NCBI RefSeq assembly: GCF_020524495.1
Contig: NZ_JAIVLB010000012.1
Coordinates: 1 to 64,000 of the forward strand
DNA length: 64,000 nucleotides
DNA from: Bacillus stratosphericus
Lineage (GTDB): Bacteria > Bacillota > Bacilli > Bacillales > Bacillaceae
Direction: 5' to 3'
Both the position numbers and the translations under genes were made by a program. Each line of letters begins with the position of its first letter. Positions within the stretch are counted from its first letter, which is position 1. The notes below the pieces were generated by a model. That model searched no databases and had not been told where the DNA came from. It worked only from the letters and a program-made list of their open reading frames with translations. Shown piece after piece: positions 8,901 through 21,300 of this stretch.

Positions 8901-11900
8901 GCTGATTCTCCCTCTTTATATATTTTGCCAATTCGCGAATGGTGTGTTTTTCAGCAAAATTCAAATCATCAACATACCAACCCTTCTTTTCAATCTCTAC
9001 TTCCATTTTGACAGCAAGTAAAGAATTTCCTCCTAAATCGAAAAAGTCGTTGTCAATTCCTACTTTTTTCACATGAAGAATGTCACACCAAATGTTCATG
9101 AGTAATGCCTCACGTTCATTGGTTGGCTGCGCGTAAAGTCCATCATATTGCGTGTGATCCATTTTTAATAATGACCGAAGACCTTCTTCATCATGCACCT
9201 TAAGAGCTTGCACATAGCATCTGTGCTTCGTTTGATCTGTTTGAATAGTTTCCCATGTATAAGTCTGAGAAACAAGATCACTTGCTGCCTCCGTCTTGTG
9301 ATCATCTATTTCTCCAGTTGAGTGCTGAAGGGGTGACAAATGAGTGACGATCTGAATGTGATCACTATATGAATCGATATCCTTCACTTGTATTCGATAT
9401 GTTTGCTGCCACTCCATCTTCTGCATCTGATGTTCTTCCATAAATGTCTTGAACAGCTGATTACGTCCAGTAGGTACAAACGAAAATTCAATGGTGGAAA
9501 GTTGGTGCTGACGGCTATATTCAGCGAGCCATGTCAGACATTTTTGCTCAATCCCTTTCCCTAGCGCACGGCAGCTCAGCATCCATGCATCAATTTTCAA
9601 GATTTCATTTGTTCGATGCGCCAAGATGGCTCCTACAACTCCTTCGTGACTGAAGCGATCCGCTGCCTCAATGATCCAGCCCTGAACATGCTCGTTCTCC
9701 ATCTGCTCTCTCAGATGCTGTTCATCAAAACGCTGATCGTTTAAACGGAACTGGTTAATGCGACTGCTCATTTGGGCCACGCGGGCAAGGTGCTGCTCTT
9801 TCCATTCTGTTACGCTCATATTCAAATTCAAATTTTGCAAAAATTGCTCCATTGATGGCGACTCTGCTTGCTCTTTTTGACGAGCTTTTTCAGCCTTGTA
9901 GCTCGTTGTTCGCCCTCTATCTTCATCGGTGACTTCATAACGGTCAAATGCCCAAGCATGCTCGACAAATAACGGAATCGCTTTTTCATTGGCAGGTAAC
10001 AGCAGCGTCATCACTTCAGGTAACTCTTCATTCATACGCAGGCACTGGGCCGGGTCATCATCTAAGAAAATAAACTGAGATAACGAAAGATTCAGTGAAT
10101 CTGCCATTTCTTTTAGTTGGATAGGTTTACTTTCCCAATTGATCCGCCAGTCGACAATATCTTCTTTTTGCAAGATCATATCAGGATGGTTTTCAAATAC
10201 ACGCCACACATCTTCTTCATTGTTCCTGCTGCTTAAGACAAGCAGCAATCCTTCTTGTTGCTTTTGTTTTAAGAAGCGTTGGAGCGTTTGGTGTTCTGGC
10301 GTAATGTCGATGCCTTCCACACCGTCTTCTGAAACGACGCCTTTCCAAAGTGTATGATCGCAGTCAATAGCAGCCACTTTAAATGGTACACCTCGCCATG
10401 CGACAATCTCTCTCGCTACTTTTGTGCCAATTGCTCCACAAAAGGCCTCCGTGAATGGGAGATGAGCGGCTTGCTCTCCTTTTTCATCAAAAATCTCTTC
10501 AATCTGATATTGCTGTCCAAGAAGACGGCAATCGATTAGCTGAACATTGTCAATATCAGATAGCTGGGCGATCCACTCTTGTTCCACGTCTTGAAGGGTG
10601 TCTTTAAAAGCAGGACTCAATGGCAAAATGCCAACAAAATATAGGTTATGGTTCGTTTTTAATTTGAGAACGTTTGCGAGTTCTTCAGCATGTTCTGAGG
10701 CGAGCTTTTTCTTTTCTTCAAGTGATACATGAGCTGGACCAGTAATATCCTCCAAACGAACGAGTAGAAGATTGGCTCCATTTTTCTTCTGAGAGATGAG
10801 GCTCTTTTCATTTAATAATTCTTGATAAACCTGTCCATACGGTGCAAACTGAACATCGAGCTGCACATCAAACTGTTTCGCCCAATACTGAATGTATGGA
10901 GCGACCGGATCTGCTGTAAACGTTGAGCTGACTGCCAGCACAAGTGGTGCTTTTTTCTCTGCCCGTTCTCTTTTCTCTTGCGCTACTCTTTCTTCTTCCT
11001 CTGAAAGCACGTCGAAATCCTTGAGCAATTGATCTGGGGCTTGAACAGCCTGTTCGACCAAGCGCTGGAAATGCGTCACGAAAGCCTGCATCGTCTCATG
11101 TTCAAACAAAGCAAGATTGTATTGAAGAACGCACTTTAACTCGCCTGTTACCTCTCTGACAACATCCATTTTCATATCAAGCTTGGAAATTCCCTTTGCA
11201 AACTCATGCGTTTCAAAGGTCAGTCCATCGGCTTCAATTTTAATATTCGGATCGTACTCATTATGATAAATGAGCATCGTATCAAAGAATGGGTTGCGGT
11301 GCGGTCTTGTTTTTGGATTCAGGTGTTCGACCATTTGGTCAAATGGGTATTCTTGATGATCATATGCATCAAGCAGTACTTGTTTTGTTTGAGCCAATTG
11401 CTCTGTAAAGGATGCATCTTGTTCCATTTCTAGTTTAATTGGCAGGAAGTTCGTAAACATACCAATTGTATGTTCAATATCTGCGTGACGTCTGCCAGCA
11501 ACAAGTGAACCGACAATCAGTTCCTCCTGATTGGCATAGCGTGAGAGCAGCAGACCATATAACTGGAATAAGATGACGTTGTTCGTCAGCTGATATCGTT
11601 CAGCTAGCTGTTCAATTTTTTCCACGATGTGCGGCTCAATGTTAAACTTAATCGCTCTTCCTAAGAAGGATTGTTCCTTCCGTTCAAAATCATATGGCAT
11701 CGTCAAGGTCGGAACGTTTGAACCAATTTGCTCCTTCCAATAATCCTGCTGCTTTTGAAACATCTCGCTGCGGAAATACTTTTCCTGCCATTCTGCATAA
11801 TCCTTATATTGAACAGTAAGTTCTGGCAAGGTTTCTCCGCGATAAAGCTCAGTAAATTCTTTAATAAAAATGTTCATGCTCGCACCATCAGCGACAATAT

Positions 11901-14900
11901 TGTGCATATCGACTAATAAAAGATGATCAACTGTTCCGATCTTGACAAACCGCACACGGATCAATGGTGCAGCCTTTAAGTCAAATGGTCGAATGAATTC
12001 ATCGATTTGTGCTTCTAATTCCTCTTCCTTAGCCTCTGTCATTTCAACGGCAAACTGGAAATCATCGTGCACCCGCTGAACAGGTTCCCCATCTTTTAAT
12101 TCAAATGTCGTCCGCAAAGTTTCATGGCGATCAATTAATTGCCTGAAGGTCTGTTCAAAGCGCTCAACATCGATGTCTCCTTTACATCTAAGCGCCATTG
12201 GCATGTTGTATGAGGTGACTTGACCAATACGCTGATGAATAAGAAACGTTCGTCTTTGAGCTGCAGATAATGGGTACGTGTCTTTCCGCTTCACCGGTTC
12301 GATTTTGAAATACTGATGCTTCTCTGCCCTTTCAATGAATACTTGAAGCTTTTCAATCGTCGGATTGTTGAACATGTCTGTGAGCGTTAGCTCCACACCA
12401 AATTCCTTGTGAATTTGAGAAATGAGACTGGTCGCATTTAACGAATGTCCACCAAGTTCAAAGAAATGATCGTCCCTTTCCACCTTTTCTAATCCTAAAA
12501 TGTCTTTCCACATACGCTTTAGTGTTGCTTCAATGTCGCTTGTGGCAATGGTTTGTCCTTGATTGCTTTCTTCTATTTCTTCTCCCTTGTTTTCTTTCGG
12601 CACAACCATTTGAACACCTGAGGACGGGGATAGTGCTGATGTATCTACCTTGTCGATCCAATATCTTTGTCGTTCAAACGGATAGGTTGGCAGGGATACT
12701 TTTTGGTTTGATTTGTGTTGTCTTAACTTTGTCCAGTCAATCGGTACTCCTTGTAGCCAAATGTCACCCAGTCTGCTCAAAAGATAGCGATCGTCTGCTG
12801 CCTCTTCTTTCGGATGACGCATCAATGGAATTGGCTGCTGAGTGTGTTCCTTAGCGGCTTGACGAATAAAGGCACTTAACGTATTTCCTGGTCCTACTTC
12901 AATCAAAATCGGATCAAGCTCAGTTAGTAATGTCTCTGCTCCATCACGGAAACGAACCGCTTGCCGCAAGTGATCAGCCCAGTATGCCGGGTCTTTCACC
13001 GCTTCCTTTTCGACCCACGTACCTGTGACGTTAGAAATGTATGGGATAGACGGTGAATTCAATTGATACTCAGCTAATTTCTCTTTGAATGATGGAAGTA
13101 TGTCATCCATCATTTTGGAATGAAAGGCATGAGAGGTGTGAAGCTTTCTACACCCATGTCCAGCAGCCTCTAGCTTTTCAGCTAGTGCGTCAATAGCTGG
13201 CGTCTCACCTGAAACGACACATAACTCAGGACCATTTACTGCTGCGAGTGAAAGTTCTTCTGTTAAATATGGCAACACTTTCTGTTCACTCAAAGGAACA
13301 CTTAGCATAGAGCCTTTCGGAAGCTGACTAATGAGTTGTCCACGATAAGACACAAGATCTATGGCATCTTCTACAGATAGTAAACCTGACACGGCAGCTG
13401 CTGTGTATTCTCCGATACTATGACCGATCATCGCCTGCGGTTTAATCCCAAAATGAATCAATAATTTAGCTAAAGCATATTCAACGCTAAACAGCAGAGG
13501 CTGCGTATATTCTGTTTGGTTGATTAGCTGACGGTCATGACTTGCTTCTGTTGAAAATAAAATGCTGAATGGGTCAATTGAGACATGCTGATTGAATTGG
13601 TCAAAACATTGATCCAACGCTTCCTTAAAGACTGGGTACTTGTCATAAAGCTGACGCCCCATGTCCACATACTGAGATCCTTGGCCTGGGAAAAGAAAGA
13701 CGACAGGCCGGCTCAATGTTTGAGAACTGGCTGTCTTGACCACCTCTTTTGACCTTTGATTCAGCGCCTGTAACATGTCAGCTGTGTCACTTCCGAGAAT
13801 GACACGTTTATGCGGAAAATGATGGCGTCCTGTTTGAAGCGTATAAGCGACATCTGCTAAACGGACATGCTGCTGATGCTCAAGTAAATAGTCTGCAAGA
13901 TGATCCGTCATTTTCTCAAGTGCTTCTGGTGTTTTTGCAGATAATAAAAGAAGTTCACTATCACCTGTATCATCTGCTGCTACACGTGTATTCGGTGCTT
14001 CTTCTAAAATGACATGCGCGTTTGTTCCACCAATCCCAAATGAGCTTACACCCGCTCGGCGAGGAGTTGCTTGCTCACCCCATGGCGTCAAGTCTGTGTT
14101 GACAACGAAAGGTGAATTTGCAAATTCAATTTTTTCATTCGGTGTTTCAAAATGAATCGTCGGAGGAATCACTTGATGCTTTAAGCTTAAGACTGTTTTA
14201 ATAAAGCCGGCAACACCTGAAGCATCATTCAAATGACCGACATTTGATTTCACTGAGCCAATGCGGCAAAACCCTTTTTTATCCGTATCAAACGCTTGCT
14301 TTAGTGCTTCAATTTCAATGGGGTCTCCAAGTGTTGTACCGGTCCCATGTGCTTCAATGTAAGAAATGGTTTCAGGATCCACCTCGGCCATTCTAAGAGC
14401 CGTCTTAATAGCTGATACTTGGCCTTTGGTACTTGGAGCCGTATACCCTACTTTTCTATTTCCGTCATTATTAATGGAGGATCCTTTAATTACAGCATAA
14501 ATATGGTCGCCGTCTTTAATGGCATCCTCTAAGTTTTTTAAAATGACAGCTCCTGCACCATCACCAAAGACGGTTCCATCAGCTTTGTTATCAAATACGC
14601 GGCAATGTCCATCAGATGAATGGATCATGCCTTCTTGATAGAGATAACCCGATTTTTGTGGCAGACGAATGGAAACGCCGCCTGCAACAGCCATATGACA
14701 GTCTCCGCTTAGTAAAGCCTGAACTGCCAAGTGAATCGATACCATAGAGGTCGAGCAGGCGGTCTGCACCACCATACTCGGCCCCTTCAGATTTAGTTTA
14801 TATGAGATCATCGTGGCCAAATAGTCACGCATATTCAGAACAGCGGTTTCTAGTGTTTTCGAGTCCTCGCCCTGCACAGCACCTTGAAGTGCTCTCATGA

Positions 14901-15303
14901 CCCATTCTGTATTGATTCCTGCACCTGTATAAAGACCAATTTGACCTTTGTATTCAAATGGGTCGTACCCAGCATCCTCAAGCGCCGTCCAAACACATTC
15001 ATGAAACAGTCTGAACTGCGGGTCCATCATGGCTGCTTCTTTTGGTGTATAGTCAAAGAAATCTGCATCAAACAAATCGACATCATCAAGCATCCCTTTT
15101 GCTTTGACAAAGCGAGGGTTTTTTAATAAGGCTTCATCTGTACCTTCACCCCGTAATTCCTCCTCTGTAAAAAAGGAGATCGTTTCCTTCCCTTTTTTCA
15201 GATTCTCCCAGTATTCATCTACGTTTTTGGCACCTGGAAAACGACCTGCAAGACCGATAACAGCAATTTCTGCGCCATGATAGTGATTTGTTGTATCATT
15301 CAT
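8893..15303 (-). CDS. amiM: Type I PKS AmiM: KS-AT-T-C*-FkbH-T
   Basis: Last assembly-line protein, 2136 residues. KS about 10-435 with Cys183 (QTACSTSM), His319 and His357; AT about 535-830 with Ser629 (GHSIGE) and HAFH at 725-728, a malonyl signature; T with Ser954 (ELGGHSL). There is no KR, as needed to keep the 8-hydroxyl of amicoumacin. A condensation-like domain follows (about 1008-1455), but its HHxxxDG motif reads HNIVADG at 1134-1140, so the catalytic second His is Asn. Then comes an FkbH-like glyceryl transferase/phosphatase domain (about 1465-2010) with intact DCDHTLW near 1648 and SCRALGK near 1900, and a second T with Ser2094 (DLGGNSL). No thioesterase domain exists. The C*-FkbH-T part is not required by the known product. 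The start overlaps amiL by 8 bases. Confidence 0.85.
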   Translation of the reverse strand: MNDTTNHYHGAEIAVIGLAGRFPGAKNVDEYWENLKKGKETISFFTEEELRGEGTDEALLKNPRFVKAKGMLDDVDLFDADFFDYTPKEAAMMDPQFRLFHECVWTALEDAGYDPFEYKGQIGLYTGAGINTEWVMRALQGAVQGEDSKTLETAVLNMRDYLATMISYKLNLKGPSMVVQTACSTSMVSIHLAVQALLSGDCHMAVAGGVSIRLPQKSGYLYQEGMIHSSDGHCRVFDNKADGTVFGDGAGAVILKNLEDAIKDGDHIYAVIKGSSINNDGNRKVGYTAPSTKGQVSAIKTALRMAEVDPETISYIEAHGTGTTLGDPIEIEALKQAFDTDKKGFCRIGSVKSNVGHLNDASGVAGFIKTVLSLKHQVIPPTIHFETPNEKIEFANSPFVVNTDLTPWGEQATPRRAGVSSFGIGGTNAHVILEEAPNTRVAADDTGDSELLLLSAKTPEALEKMTDHLADYLLEHQQHVRLADVAYTLQTGRHHFPHKRVILGSDTADMLQALNQRSKEVVKTASSQTLSRPVVFLFPGQGSQYVDMGRQLYDKYPVFKEALDQCFDQFNQHVSIDPFSILFSTEASHDRQLINQTEYTQPLLFSVEYALAKLLIHFGIKPQAMIGHSIGEYTAAAVSGLLSVEDAIDLVSYRGQLISQLPKGSMLSVPLSEQKVLPYLTEELSLAAVNGPELCVVSGETPAIDALAEKLEAAGHGCRKLHTSHAFHSKMMDDILPSFKEKLAEYQLNSPSIPYISNVTGTWVEKEAVKDPAYWADHLRQAVRFRDGAETLLTELDPILIEVGPGNTLSAFIRQAAKEHTQQPIPLMRHPKEEAADDRYLLSRLGDIWLQGVPIDWTKLRQHKSNQKVSLPTYPFERQRYWIDKVDTSALSPSSGVQMVVPKENKGEEIEESNQGQTIATSDIEATLKRMWKDILGLEKVERDDHFFELGGHSLNATSLISQIHKEFGVELTLTDMFNNPTIEKLQVFIERAEKHQYFKIEPVKRKDTYPLSAAQRRTFLIHQRIGQVTSYNMPMALRCKGDIDVERFEQTFRQLIDRHETLRTTFELKDGEPVQRVHDDFQFAVEMTEAKEEELEAQIDEFIRPFDLKAAPLIRVRFVKIGTVDHLLLVDMHNIVADGASMNIFIKEFTELYRGETLPELTVQYKDYAEWQEKYFRSEMFQKQQDYWKEQIGSNVPTLTMPYDFERKEQSFLGRAIKFNIEPHIVEKIEQLAERYQLTNNVILFQLYGLLLSRYANQEELIVGSLVAGRRHADIEHTIGMFTNFLPIKLEMEQDASFTEQLAQTKQVLLDAYDHQEYPFDQMVEHLNPKTRPHRNPFFDTMLIYHNEYDPNIKIEADGLTFETHEFAKGISKLDMKMDVVREVTGELKCVLQYNLALFEHETMQAFVTHFQRLVEQAVQAPDQLLKDFDVLSEEEERVAQEKRERAEKKAPLVLAVSSTFTADPVAPYIQYWAKQFDVQLDVQFAPYGQVYQELLNEKSLISQKKNGANLLLVRLEDITGPAHVSLEEKKKLASEHAEELANVLKLKTNHNLYFVGILPLSPAFKDTLQDVEQEWIAQLSDIDNVQLIDCRLLGQQYQIEEIFDEKGEQAAHLPFTEAFCGAIGTKVAREIVAWRGVPFKVAAIDCDHTLWKGVVSEDGVEGIDITPEHQTLQRFLKQKQQEGLLLVLSSRNNEEDVWRVFENHPDMILQKEDIVDWRINWESKPIQLKEMADSLNLSLSQFIFLDDDPAQCLRMNEELPEVMTLLLPANEKAIPLFVEHAWAFDRYEVTDEDRGRTTSYKAEKARQKEQAESPSMEQFLQNLNLNMSVTEWKEQHLARVAQMSSRINQFRLNDQRFDEQHLREQMENEHVQGWIIEAADRFSHEGVVGAILAHRTNEILKIDAWMLSCRALGKGIEQKCLTWLAEYSRQHQLSTIEFSFVPTGRNQLFKTFMEEHQMQKMEWQQTYRIQVKDIDSYSDHIQIVTHLSPLQHSTGEIDDHKTEAASDLVSQTYTWETIQTDQTKHRCYVQALKVHDEEGLRSLLKMDHTQYDGLYAQPTNEREALLMNIWCDILHVKKVGIDNDFFDLGGNSLLAVKMEVEIEKKGWYVDDLNFAEKHTIRELAKYIKRENQHA

Positions 15304-18300
15304 TCTCGATTCCGCCTCTCAATCTTTTATTTCGTTGCTGTTTAAAACGAGCTCTTCGATCACCTGATGTGACGACGGCTAGTTCTTCTTCCATCGATTC
15401 TTCCTTCGATTCATCAGAAGGTTGGATATATTTCGCTAGCTCTGCGACAGAAGGGTACGTAAACAACGTAACAACCGCTTCATTCGTTTGAAGTGCTTGA
15501 TTTAACCGGTTGGTGACTTGAACAATATCAAGCGAGCTTGCGCCGAGATCAAAGAAGTTGTCGTGAATCCCCACTTGTTCCATGCCCATAAAGTCTTGCC
15601 ATACTTGACAGATCGCTTTTTCAGTTTCATTTCTAGGGGCCACATACGGATTGCTCAACTCTGGCCTTTCGTGCTTAGACACCTCATATGAATCCTCACT
15701 CGTTGCAGCCTTCGACTCTAGTGACAGCCATTGATCTATCCGTTCATTAAGACTTCCTGTTGACACGAGCATGTGTCGATTTTGTCGATTAGAAAGAACA
15801 TATTGAAACAGCTCGGCACCCTCTTCTGGTAAAATAGCAAGCTCATTAATTGATTCACCAATTGTCGATTCCAACTCACCCCAGAAATTCCACGCATCCC
15901 AGTTCACACACACCCATGGGGTTTGACTATTTTGATTGAGTCTAGCTGCAAATGCATCCATATATAAGTTAGCCGCTGAGTAAGCAGAGAATCCTAAGCC
16001 ACCAAGTAATGCACTAATGGATGAAAAGAGCAGACAAAAATCCGCTTGCTCTTGATCTAATAGCTGCTCTAACACATCAAGCCCTCTCACCTTTGATTGA
16101 AATTGATCCTCTCCCTGTGCGAGTGTAGAAGGTATATCTTTGATCGCCCGGAAGGATGTACTGCCAGGCAACCCTGCCGCATGGAACACACCATGAACGC
16201 CGCCGTGCTTATTACGAATGGCACTAAACACATGCTTCATATCATCAAGATCTCCTGCATTCGCCTGCATCGCCTCAACTGTTGCACCTAATCGTTCGAG
16301 CTCAAGTACTTTCTCAATTCTCGTACGCATCCCTTCATCCGCATTCTCTTGATGAGTATAGGACGCCCATTCGTCTCTTGGCGGTAATGCTGTTCTTCCT
16401 GTTAAATAAAGATGGACGTTTCCTTCTTTCGCCAGCATCTTTGATAGGACAAAACCGATGCCTCCTAAACCGCCTGTAATCAGATACACACCATTTGGCC
16501 TGATCATGTTTGGAAGCCCATCCTCTTTTTGCAGCGGCAAATGTTTGTAGCTCTGTACCCAGCGTTGACGATTGCGATACGCCACAAGCTGGTCCTTTCC
16601 AGGCTGCATGATTTCCTGAACAATCAGATCGACAAGTGCTTGTTCCTTCCAAGACATCACGTCTGGCACGTCCTCCACATCAATATTCCAGCATTTGATA
16701 TGGTGGTATTCCTGTGAAATGACTTTACACGGTCCAAGCATTGCACTTTTCTCTGCACAAATCGTCTCATGTCCTGTGACTGGCTGAATTCCGCTAGTGA
16801 CAGTAAACAGACGACATTCTCGAATATTTTTTTGGGCAGCAATCGCTTGAGATAAGAAAATTAAACTGTAATAGCCTTTTTCAATGTGCGCCTGAAAAGC
16901 GGCTTGTCGATTCGAGTTGTCATCTTCTTTCGCAGCTTCCCATAAATGCAGAATCCGATGGATATTGACACCTCTATTAGACAATGAATCTAGCATGTTA
17001 CGGTAGTGCTGGCCTTCTGCCGGATTGATCGTAAACGACTGATCTAGCTCTTGATAAGCTTCACCCTTTGTGACAGAAATGACCTTAATATCGTGTTGGA
17101 TGAATGATTGTGTAAACAGTTCATGAAAGGCATCCTTTTCCCGAAAAATGAGCCATGTTTGTTCTTCTGTTTCTTTTTCGAAAACTGGTTTTAGCGGCTG
17201 CTGCTCCCACGAAGGAAGATAGAACCATTCCCCCATCTCTTTCTTCTTTGTTTCCTTAGGGACTGATAGCTGCGGAGAAGCTGGCTTTCCTGCTTCAGTC
17301 CAATATCGTTTGCGTTGGAATGGATAGGTTGGTAACGATACAAGCTGATGATCCTCTTGTGTTGGATATTGCTGCGCCTTGACCTCGTAGCCGCCTGCCC
17401 ATAACTCTCCTATTCGCTTTAAGAAATACGCATGATCATCTGCTTGTTCTTGTGCATGCCTCACCATATTCAGCACATCATGATGATGTTCTTTGTTTTC
17501 ATGACGCTTCGCTAATGCCGTCAAGCTGTTCCCAGGTCCTACCTCAATGAGTGCTAGTACTTCATCGGTTAATAGCTGAGATAAGCCATCGTGAAACCGA
17601 ACAGTTCCGCGAAGGTGATTCGTCCAATAAGACGCTGTCGTCACCTCTTCGCTTTTCGCCCATGTGCCTGTCACATTTGAGATGAACGGAATCGACGGCT
17701 CATGAAATTCCACTTGCTCTACGAATTGATGAAACTCCTCAAGCATCGGCTCCATCATATATGAATGAAAGGCATGGGAAGTATGCAGCTGCCTCGTGAC
17801 AATCCCTTTGTCTTGTAACTTCTTTTCAAAAGCGGTCACATGCTCTTCCTTACCAGACACGACACAAAGGTCTTTCGCATTGATAGCAGCAATAGAAAGC
17901 GATTTATCCATCATCAAAGTAAGCTCTGTTTCCGATAGCTGCACACTAAGCATTGCGCCTTTTTCCATCCCTTGCATCAATCTGCCTCTTGCCATAACGA
18001 GTGTTAAAGCAGATTCCAACGAGAAGACACCTGACAAACAAGCTGCAACGTATTCACCAATACTGTGTCCAATCATAGATTCCGGCTCAACACCACTATG
18101 CTGTAGCATTTTTGCTAATGCATATTCAAAAATAAAGAGAAGCGGCTGAGCATTTGACGTTTTTGTGATGTCCTGGTTTGTTTCATGATCCTCTGCAAAA
18201 ACAACTGCCTTTAAATCAACTTGCTCTGTTTCCAGTACATATTTAAAACATCTATCTACTTCCCATTTGAATACTGGTTCTGCTTCGTATAAACCACGCA

Positions 18301-21300
18301 TCATGCCAGCATATTGAGCACCTTGACCAGAAAACATAAATGTAGCTTTACGCCATTTTTTGCTTCGGAACACACTGGTTTCGATTTGTTTTTGTTGCCT
18401 CCAATCATCAGCAGACGAGAGCACGATTGCTTTGCGGTACGAAAATTGCTTTCTGCCATAGCGCAATGTATAAGCGATATCTTCGAGCGGAACTTGAGGA
18501 TGTTCCAACATATACTGCTTTAATTGATCTGTCATTGCCGCTAAAGCGGTATCGGTTTTTGCAGATAAGACGAGCAGTTGCTTTTGATGAGAAGCTGGTT
18601 TTTTCTTAGCCTTTATTCCTTCTTCTATGATCATATGAGCATTCGTCCCGCCGATACCGAAAGAACTGATGCCCGCTCTTCTCGGCTTATCTGTTTCCTT
18701 CCAATACAGTGCCTTTTGATTCACATAAAACGGTGTATCTTTGAAAGGAATATCTTCATTTGGCGACTCATAATGAATGGTCGGTGGAATCGTTTTATGT
18801 TGCATGGACAAAATGACTTTAAACAGACCTGCGATCCCTGCTGCACTATTTAAGTGTCCGACATTGCTTTTGACAGAGCCGATTGGAATGCTCAGCGGCT
18901 CTATTCCTTTGAACACTTGACTGAGGGCAGATACCTCGATTGGATCTCCCATTTTTGTCCCCGTACCATGCGCTTCTAAATAACCAATGGAAGCGGGGTC
19001 TATGCCTGACTTTTCATAGGTTTCTTTTAAAACCTCTGCCTGTCCTTCCACACTCGGTGCGGTAAAACCAGCTTTTCGGTTGCCATCATTGTTCACGCCA
19101 ATCCCTTTGATAACAGCATGAATCGGGTTGCCGTCTCTTATTGCATCTTCGTAACGTTTTAACAGAACAATCCCCGCGCCATCTCCGAAAATGGTTCCGC
19201 TCGCCTGTTGGTCAAAGGGACGGCAATGGCCATCTTTTGATTGAATCATTCCATCTTGATAGATGTAGCCGATATTTTCTGGCGAGCTGACCGTCACACC
19301 GCCTGCCAGCGCTGCATCACATTCTTGATTCAATAACGCCTGACATCCCATGCCAATATTGACGAGTGAGGTCGAACAAGCTGTCTGCATCGTCACACTC
19401 GGCCCGTGTAAATTCAATTTATAAGAAAGCTGCGTACTAAAGAACTCACGATCATTTAACAGCATGGCGCTGAATTGCTCTGTTTCATCCATCTGGTGTG
19501 CAAAACGCGTCAGCCACTCATGATTTGGACTTGTTCCTGTATAAACCCCAATTTTCCCAGCCATTCTGTCAGGGTCACAGCCTGCATCCTCGAGCGCTTC
19601 CCAAGCACATTCATGCAAGAGTCTGAACTGCGGATCCATCAGCTCTGCCTCTCTAGCAGAGTAGTTGAAGAAGTCTGCATCAAAGCCTTCGATGTCTTGT
19701 AAACGACCTTTTGCTCCGATAAAATTTGGATGCTGAAAAACAGCCGCATCCAGCCCCGCTTTCTTGAGCTCTTCTTCTGTGAAAAAATGAATCATTTCCT
19801 CGCCATTCACAAGACGCTGCCAAAAGTCTTCTAGCGACGAAGCCCCTGGGAACCTTCCTGCCATTCCGACAATGGCAATATCTGCATGTTCTTGTGTTGT
19901 CATTTTTGCTGGGAGTAAAGCAGGTGTTTCTTCACGTTCTGTCTGCTCTTCAAACAAGTATTCAGAGAGGCTTGCTACCGTGGCAAAACGGTATAATTGA
20001 ACAGTGTCGATTTGTTGATCGATTCGCTCAGATATTTTCGCTGCAAGCTGGGATATATCGAGAGATGTCGCACCAAATTCAAAAAATGGCGATTCATCGT
20101 CCATTTGATCGAATCCAAAATGAGTTTGAACAATGTCGTGAATGTCTTTTTGTAAAGAAGCAAGCGATGAAAATAGACGCTTTTCCTCCTGCGACTTTTG
20201 CGGTTCAATAGATGCCATAGGCTTTGTTTGTGCAGAGAAGTCTTTTTTATGAAATGGATACCCTGGGAGCGGAATACGCTGCCTATTTTTCTCCTCTGTT
20301 AAAGGAAAAGCTAGATCGACCCCCATTTCCCAAAGAGCACCTGCAATTTGAAGGATGTCCCCATCAAGAGTTTCGGTTATTTTTTCTGCTCCCTTTTTAA
20401 CCATAATGTCTTGTTTCATTGAAAGGTCGATGATCAAGGCAGCTGATTCCTGATCAATCGCAGACAGGTTTACAGTGTTGTCCATATCGAGATAACGCCT
20501 TGCAGACGATGGATGGAAAGTGGTCAGTTCCTCTCCGGTCTGTTGAATGTAAACAGGCTGATGCAGCGTTTTTTGAGGCAATGTAGACAGCCATTGATCC
20601 ATCGTTTGAGTTTCATTGAGATGATAAAGAATGGATGCAGCTTCTGTTAGCTCAAGACCGCCTGCTACACATAATGCTGTCCAAACCCCACTTCCTTCTC
20701 CAATCCATACGTCTGGCTCAATTCCGAATGCCTTCAGTTGATTTGAAAACGCCGATGTCATGATCAGCATAGCTACTTCTGCTTGTCCTTCCGATATATG
20801 TTGTTTTGTATGAAATAACTGGTCTTTGGCTATAGGTAACACTGATTGGATGAGACTTATTGACCGATCCACTTCTCTTTTGAAAGAAGAATCTTTCTCA
20901 TACAGCTTGATATATTTTTGTAGACCAGCCTCATCATAGCCAGACGACCTCATGCGTATCCGTTTGAAAAGAACACTTTCTCTACCTAATGTTTCCTCGT
21001 TTAGATCATGCAGTTGTTCTAATAATTCATCACGCGTGGAACAGACAAACGTTTTACGATATTGGAACGCTCTTCTTCCCCTTTGTAAGGTGTAAGCAGC
21101 TTGACCAATTGAGAGTTCATGATGTGAGGAAACATATTCCTTCAAGTTCTTTGTCATGTTTTTCAAGTCATGCTTTGATCTGGCTGACAGCACGATTAAT
21201 TCCTTGGAAGGTGTCGTGCTGTGCGCTTTTCTTGGCTTCGCCTCTTCTAAGATGACATGGGCATTTGCACCACCGATACCAAAGGCGCTGACTCCAGCTC

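Noticed and set aside
8893-9300. Terminal thioesterase at the end of AmiM
   Set aside because: The last 50 residues are a carrier domain; no GxSxG hydrolase follows.
17796-18149. 117-codon plus-strand frame opposite amiL
   Set aside because: Antisense shadow of the AT2 domain; no family motif or start signal.
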